The notes under the pieces are model-generated. The model did no database searches, was not told where the DNA came from, and was given only the letters and a program-made list of their open reading frames with translations. A stretch of DNA of 31,996 nucleotides. Origin: JAAZBW01 sp035647855 (GTDB taxonomy: Bacteria > Actinomycetota > Actinomycetes > Actinomycetales > Actinomycetaceae). The translations under genes and the position numbers were made by a program. Positions 29,924 through 31,996 of this stretch are shown here, one piece after another. Location: positions 1-31,996 of the forward strand of contig DASRMP010000031.1 in the NCBI GenBank assembly GCA_035647855.1, read 5' to 3'. Positions within the stretch are counted from its first letter, which is position 1, and the number at the start of each line of letters is the position of its first letter.

Positions 29924-31393
29924 CTAGCGGCCGGTGTGTTCGGCGATCAGCTGCTTCAGTGCCTCGACGTCGTTCGGCAGGTCCACCACGTGACGCTTCG
30001 CGTCCGCGAGGCCGGCGAACCGCTCGGGTATTGGGGGGTCGAACCCGAGCGCCTCGCGGATCGTGTCCGCGAACTTCGCGGGCAGCGCGGTCTCGAGGAC
30101 GACGACGGGCCGTGCCGGCGCGTCTGCGGCGGGTGCGTCAGCGCCGGGCGTCGCGAGCACCTGACGGGCGACGTGGACGGCGTCGGCGGTGTGGGGGTCG
30201 ACCAAGACGCGCTCTGTCTCCCAGAGGTAGCGGATCGACTCCAGCCGCAGGGCATGCGTCGAGGCGCCGGAGAGGAAGCCGTAGCGCTCGCGGATCGTCC
30301 GGAACTCGCCGGAGAGTTCGAAGTGGCCCTCGCGCGGGAGGATTTCGCCGAAGAGTTCGCGGGTGCGGGCGCCGTCGCGGCCGAGGAGGTCGAAAATGAA
30401 CCGCTCGAAGTTCGACGCCTTCGAGATGTCCATCGATGGGCTCGAGGTGGCGAGCGTCTCCGCGCCGCTGCGTGGGCGGTAGATGCCGGTGGTGAAAAAC
30501 TCGTCGAGGACGTCGTTCTCGTTGGTGGCGAGGATGAGGGTGTCGATCGGTATGCCCATCTCGCGCGCCACGTGACCTGCGAGGATGTTGCCGAAGTTGC
30601 CCGTCGGCACGGCGAAGGAGACGCGCTCCGCCGCCGATGCGGTGACCCGCGCCCAGCACGCGATGTAGTACACCACCTGCGCCACAACGCGCGCCCAGTT
30701 GATCGAGTTCACGGCGCCCACGTGGTGCCGTGCCTTGAATTCCGCGTCCGCGTTGACGGCCTTCACGAGGTCCTGGCAGTCGTCGAACACGCCGTCGACG
30801 GCGACGTTCACGATGTGCGGATCGTCGATGGAAAACATCTGCGCCTGCTGGAAGGGCGTCATTCGGCCGGCGGGCGTGAGCACGACGACGTCGATGCCCC
30901 TGCGCCCGAGCATCGCGTACTCGGCGGCGGAACCGGTATCGCCCGAGGTGGCACCCACGATCGTGGTCCAGGTGTTGCGGCGGCCGAGTTCGTACTCGAA
31001 GAGCGCACCGAGCAACTGCATGGCCATGTCCTTGAACGCCGCGGTGGGCCCGCCGGAGAGGTGGCCGATCGCCAGGCCACCGCTCAGGAGCGTGACCGGG
31101 ACGACCTCCTCGCTGCCGAACGCCTCCGGCGTGTATGCGCGTGCGGTCAACTGTTCGAGGTCGGCGCGGGGGATGTCGTCCTCGGCGATGAACAGGGCAA
31201 GGACCTCGGCGGCGAGCGCCGCGTAGCCCGAGGTGGCGAGCAGCATGCGCCATTCCGCGAGAGTGGCGGCGTCCACTTGTGGGTAGGCCTCCGGGACGTA
31301 GAGTCCGCCGTCGGCGGCAAGGCCTTCGAGGAGGATGTCGCTGAAGGAAGCGGAGGGCGAGCCGGCGTCGGCTCGGGTGGACACGTAGCGCAC
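29924..31393 (-). CDS. thrC: Threonine synthase (489 aa)
   Basis: A PLP enzyme converting O-phosphohomoserine to threonine, the last step of threonine synthesis. The PLP Schiff-base Lys121 lies in GGPTAAFKDMAMQ. The phosphate-binding ATSGDTGSAAEYA is at 148-160, and VPTGNFGNILAGHVAREMGIP follows. Length and motifs match the long E. coli/yeast-like type rather than the short form. The start is GTG at 31393, chosen because the protein begins with the family's MRYVSTR and because TACGCT lies 7 nt before it. It follows the PTS EIIA gene on the same strand with a 32-bp gap, but its own -10 suggests separate expression. No homoserine dehydrogenase or kinase gene is adjacent within the window. An Ala/Pro-rich tract (APAADAPARP) lies near residue 430. 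Confidence 0.95.
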   Translation of the reverse strand: MRYVSTRADAGSPSASFSDILLEGLAADGGLYVPEAYPQVDAATLAEWRMLLATSGYAALAAEVLALFIAEDDIPRADLEQLTARAYTPEAFGSEEVVPVTLLSGGLAIGHLSGGPTAAFKDMAMQLLGALFEYELGRRNTWTTIVGATSGDTGSAAEYAMLGRRGIDVVVLTPAGRMTPFQQAQMFSIDDPHIVNVAVDGVFDDCQDLVKAVNADAEFKARHHVGAVNSINWARVVAQVVYYIACWARVTASAAERVSFAVPTGNFGNILAGHVAREMGIPIDTLILATNENDVLDEFFTTGIYRPRSGAETLATSSPSMDISKASNFERFIFDLLGRDGARTRELFGEILPREGHFELSGEFRTIRERYGFLSGASTHALRLESIRYLWETERVLVDPHTADAVHVARQVLATPGADAPAADAPARPVVVLETALPAKFADTIREALGFDPPIPERFAGLADAKRHVVDLPNDVEALKQLIAEHTGR

Positions 31394-31400
31394 GGGGTCC

Positions 31401-31406
31401 AGCGTA
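31401..31406 (-). promoter_or_regulatory. -10 element TACGCT of thrC
   Basis: TACGCT on the minus strand ends 7 nt before the GTG start of thrC, consistent with a leaderless message. No Shine-Dalgarno is visible. Confidence 0.5.
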
Positions 31407-31425
31407 CCCGGGCGGCCGGCGACCT

Positions 31426-31935
31426 CTACTTTCCGGGCGCCTCGAAGAGCGACTCCCCCGCAGCGACGGCCCTGCCCGTCTCCCCCGGATCGACGGCGCC
31501 CGGCCGGCTGCCCAGCACGCACACGAGCACGATCGGGGACAGTCCGCGCTCTGCGACGTCGGCCGGATCCCACGAGATCACGGGATCGCCGGCGTCGACG
31601 TCGCTGCCCTCCGCGGCGATGATCTCGAAACCTTCGCCCTTCAGCGCGATGGTGTCGATCCCGAGGTGGACGAGGATGGCGAGTTCGCCGGTGCCGGTGC
31701 CGGTGATGACGAACGCGTGCGGGAAGACCTTCGTGAGCCGGCCGGAGATGGGCGCGAGCGCGAAAGCGCCCGCCCCGACGGCGGCGCCCGCCCCGACGGC
31801 GGCGCCCGCCCCCGCGGCCGGAAGGTCCGGATCTATCGCGACGCCGGATCCCACCATTTCTGCGGCGAACGTCGGATCGGGCGCGCCACGGAGAGGCAGG
31901 ACCCGCCCGGACACTGGCGCACAAACGGTGGTCAT
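31426..31935 (-). CDS. PTS glucose-type EIIA protein with a Gly/Ala insertion (169 aa)
   Basis: A cytoplasmic phosphocarrier of the PTS_EIIA_1 (EIIA-Glc/crr-like) family. It takes phosphate from HPr and passes it to a sugar permease. The active-site His90 is in LAILVHLGIDTIALKGEGF, and His73 (VFPHAFVI) is the supporting His. The N-terminal VCAPVSGRVLPL, DPTFAAEMVGSGVAIDP and the central APISGRLTKVFPHAF are all typical. Unusually an AGAGAAVGAGAAVGAGAF insertion (about 41-58) separates the first two parts, coded by an 18-bp tandem repeat (about 31765-31818). No EIIB or EIIC gene is adjacent, so it may serve several permeases. GATACT lies 6 nt before the ATG at 31935. It is upstream of thrC, 32 bp away. 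Confidence 0.92.
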   Translation of the reverse strand: MTTVCAPVSGRVLPLRGAPDPTFAAEMVGSGVAIDPDLPAAGAGAAVGAGAAVGAGAFALAPISGRLTKVFPHAFVITGTGTGELAILVHLGIDTIALKGEGFEIIAAEGSDVDAGDPVISWDPADVAERGLSPIVLVCVLGSRPGAVDPGETGRAVAAGESLFEAPGK

Positions 31936-31958
31936 CGTCCAAGTATCCCCAAGAGGCG

Positions 31959-31996
31959 CACCGCGAAGAGGGCGGGCCCACCGCGAAGAGGGCGGG
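31959..31996. repeat. 20-bp tandem repeat at the right edge
   Basis: CACCGCGAAGAGGGCGGG is repeated at 31959-31976 and 31979-31996 upstream of the EIIA gene, and may continue beyond the window. It is too short to interpret further. Confidence 0.7.

Overview
The window looks like chromosomal DNA from a high-GC Gram-positive bacterium (Actinomycetota). Support comes from strong G+C bias in coding regions, long-form argininosuccinate synthase, actinobacterial gene types (DUF4031-HD protein, lipoproteins with short C-rich lipoboxes, TetR and zinc alcohol dehydrogenase pairs) and many starts with TANNNT placed 6-7 nt before ATG or GTG, the layout of leaderless transcripts. The giant two-domain acyl-CoA dehydratase activase points to a lineage with anaerobic or facultative members. 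I cannot name a genus.

Layout. 1-2.3 kb: two small unknown genes (membrane protein, lipoprotein) lie between two scraps of a short-chain dehydrogenase whose intact copy follows. 2.4-5.5 kb, minus strand: a MarC-type membrane protein and a PQQ-like propeller lipoprotein in one probable operon, preceded by a DUF4031-HD protein. 5.6-7.3 kb: gene-free, filled with ordered repeats. 7.3-14.2 kb: zinc alcohol dehydrogenase, 1543-aa activase, and a divergent TetR regulator with a palindrome-rich intergenic region. 14.3-15.0 kb: second repeat locus. 15.0-20.0 kb: small conserved protein, patatin-like lipase, TetR regulator, second alcohol dehydrogenase, argG with a candidate ARG box. 20.1-25.6 kb: VOC protein, FMN reductase, secreted M23 peptidase, pdxK-type kinase, Nudix hydrolase, AI-2E family transporter. 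25.7-28.4 kb: a subtilisin-like protease with seven 56-residue FG-GAP-like repeats. 28.7-29.9 kb: third repeat locus, fused to an IS4 transposase remnant. 29.9-32 kb: thrC and a glucose-type PTS EIIA.

The strongest candidate for something undescribed is the repeat system. A 16-bp motif, GGCGCACGWWCGTCAC, occurs 48 times in three intergenic arrays. All 42 intervals between same-strand neighbours are 21, 30, 31 or 41 bp, close to 2, 3 and 4 helical turns. In every array the motif reverses orientation across a conserved palindrome (a perfect 42 bp in the third array), always with a 44-bp start-to-start step over the centre. Beside each array lies a second family (GGGGAACTT / AAGTTCCCC) with an exact 42-bp period in its distal arm. 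Locus 2 is the inverted form of loci 1 and 3, so this is a composite element in at least three copies. A third family (CTACTGTAG) next to locus 1 is arranged in mirror symmetry. Phasing plus symmetry suggests protein-binding scaffolds rather than coding DNA or CRISPR; function and mobility are inference.
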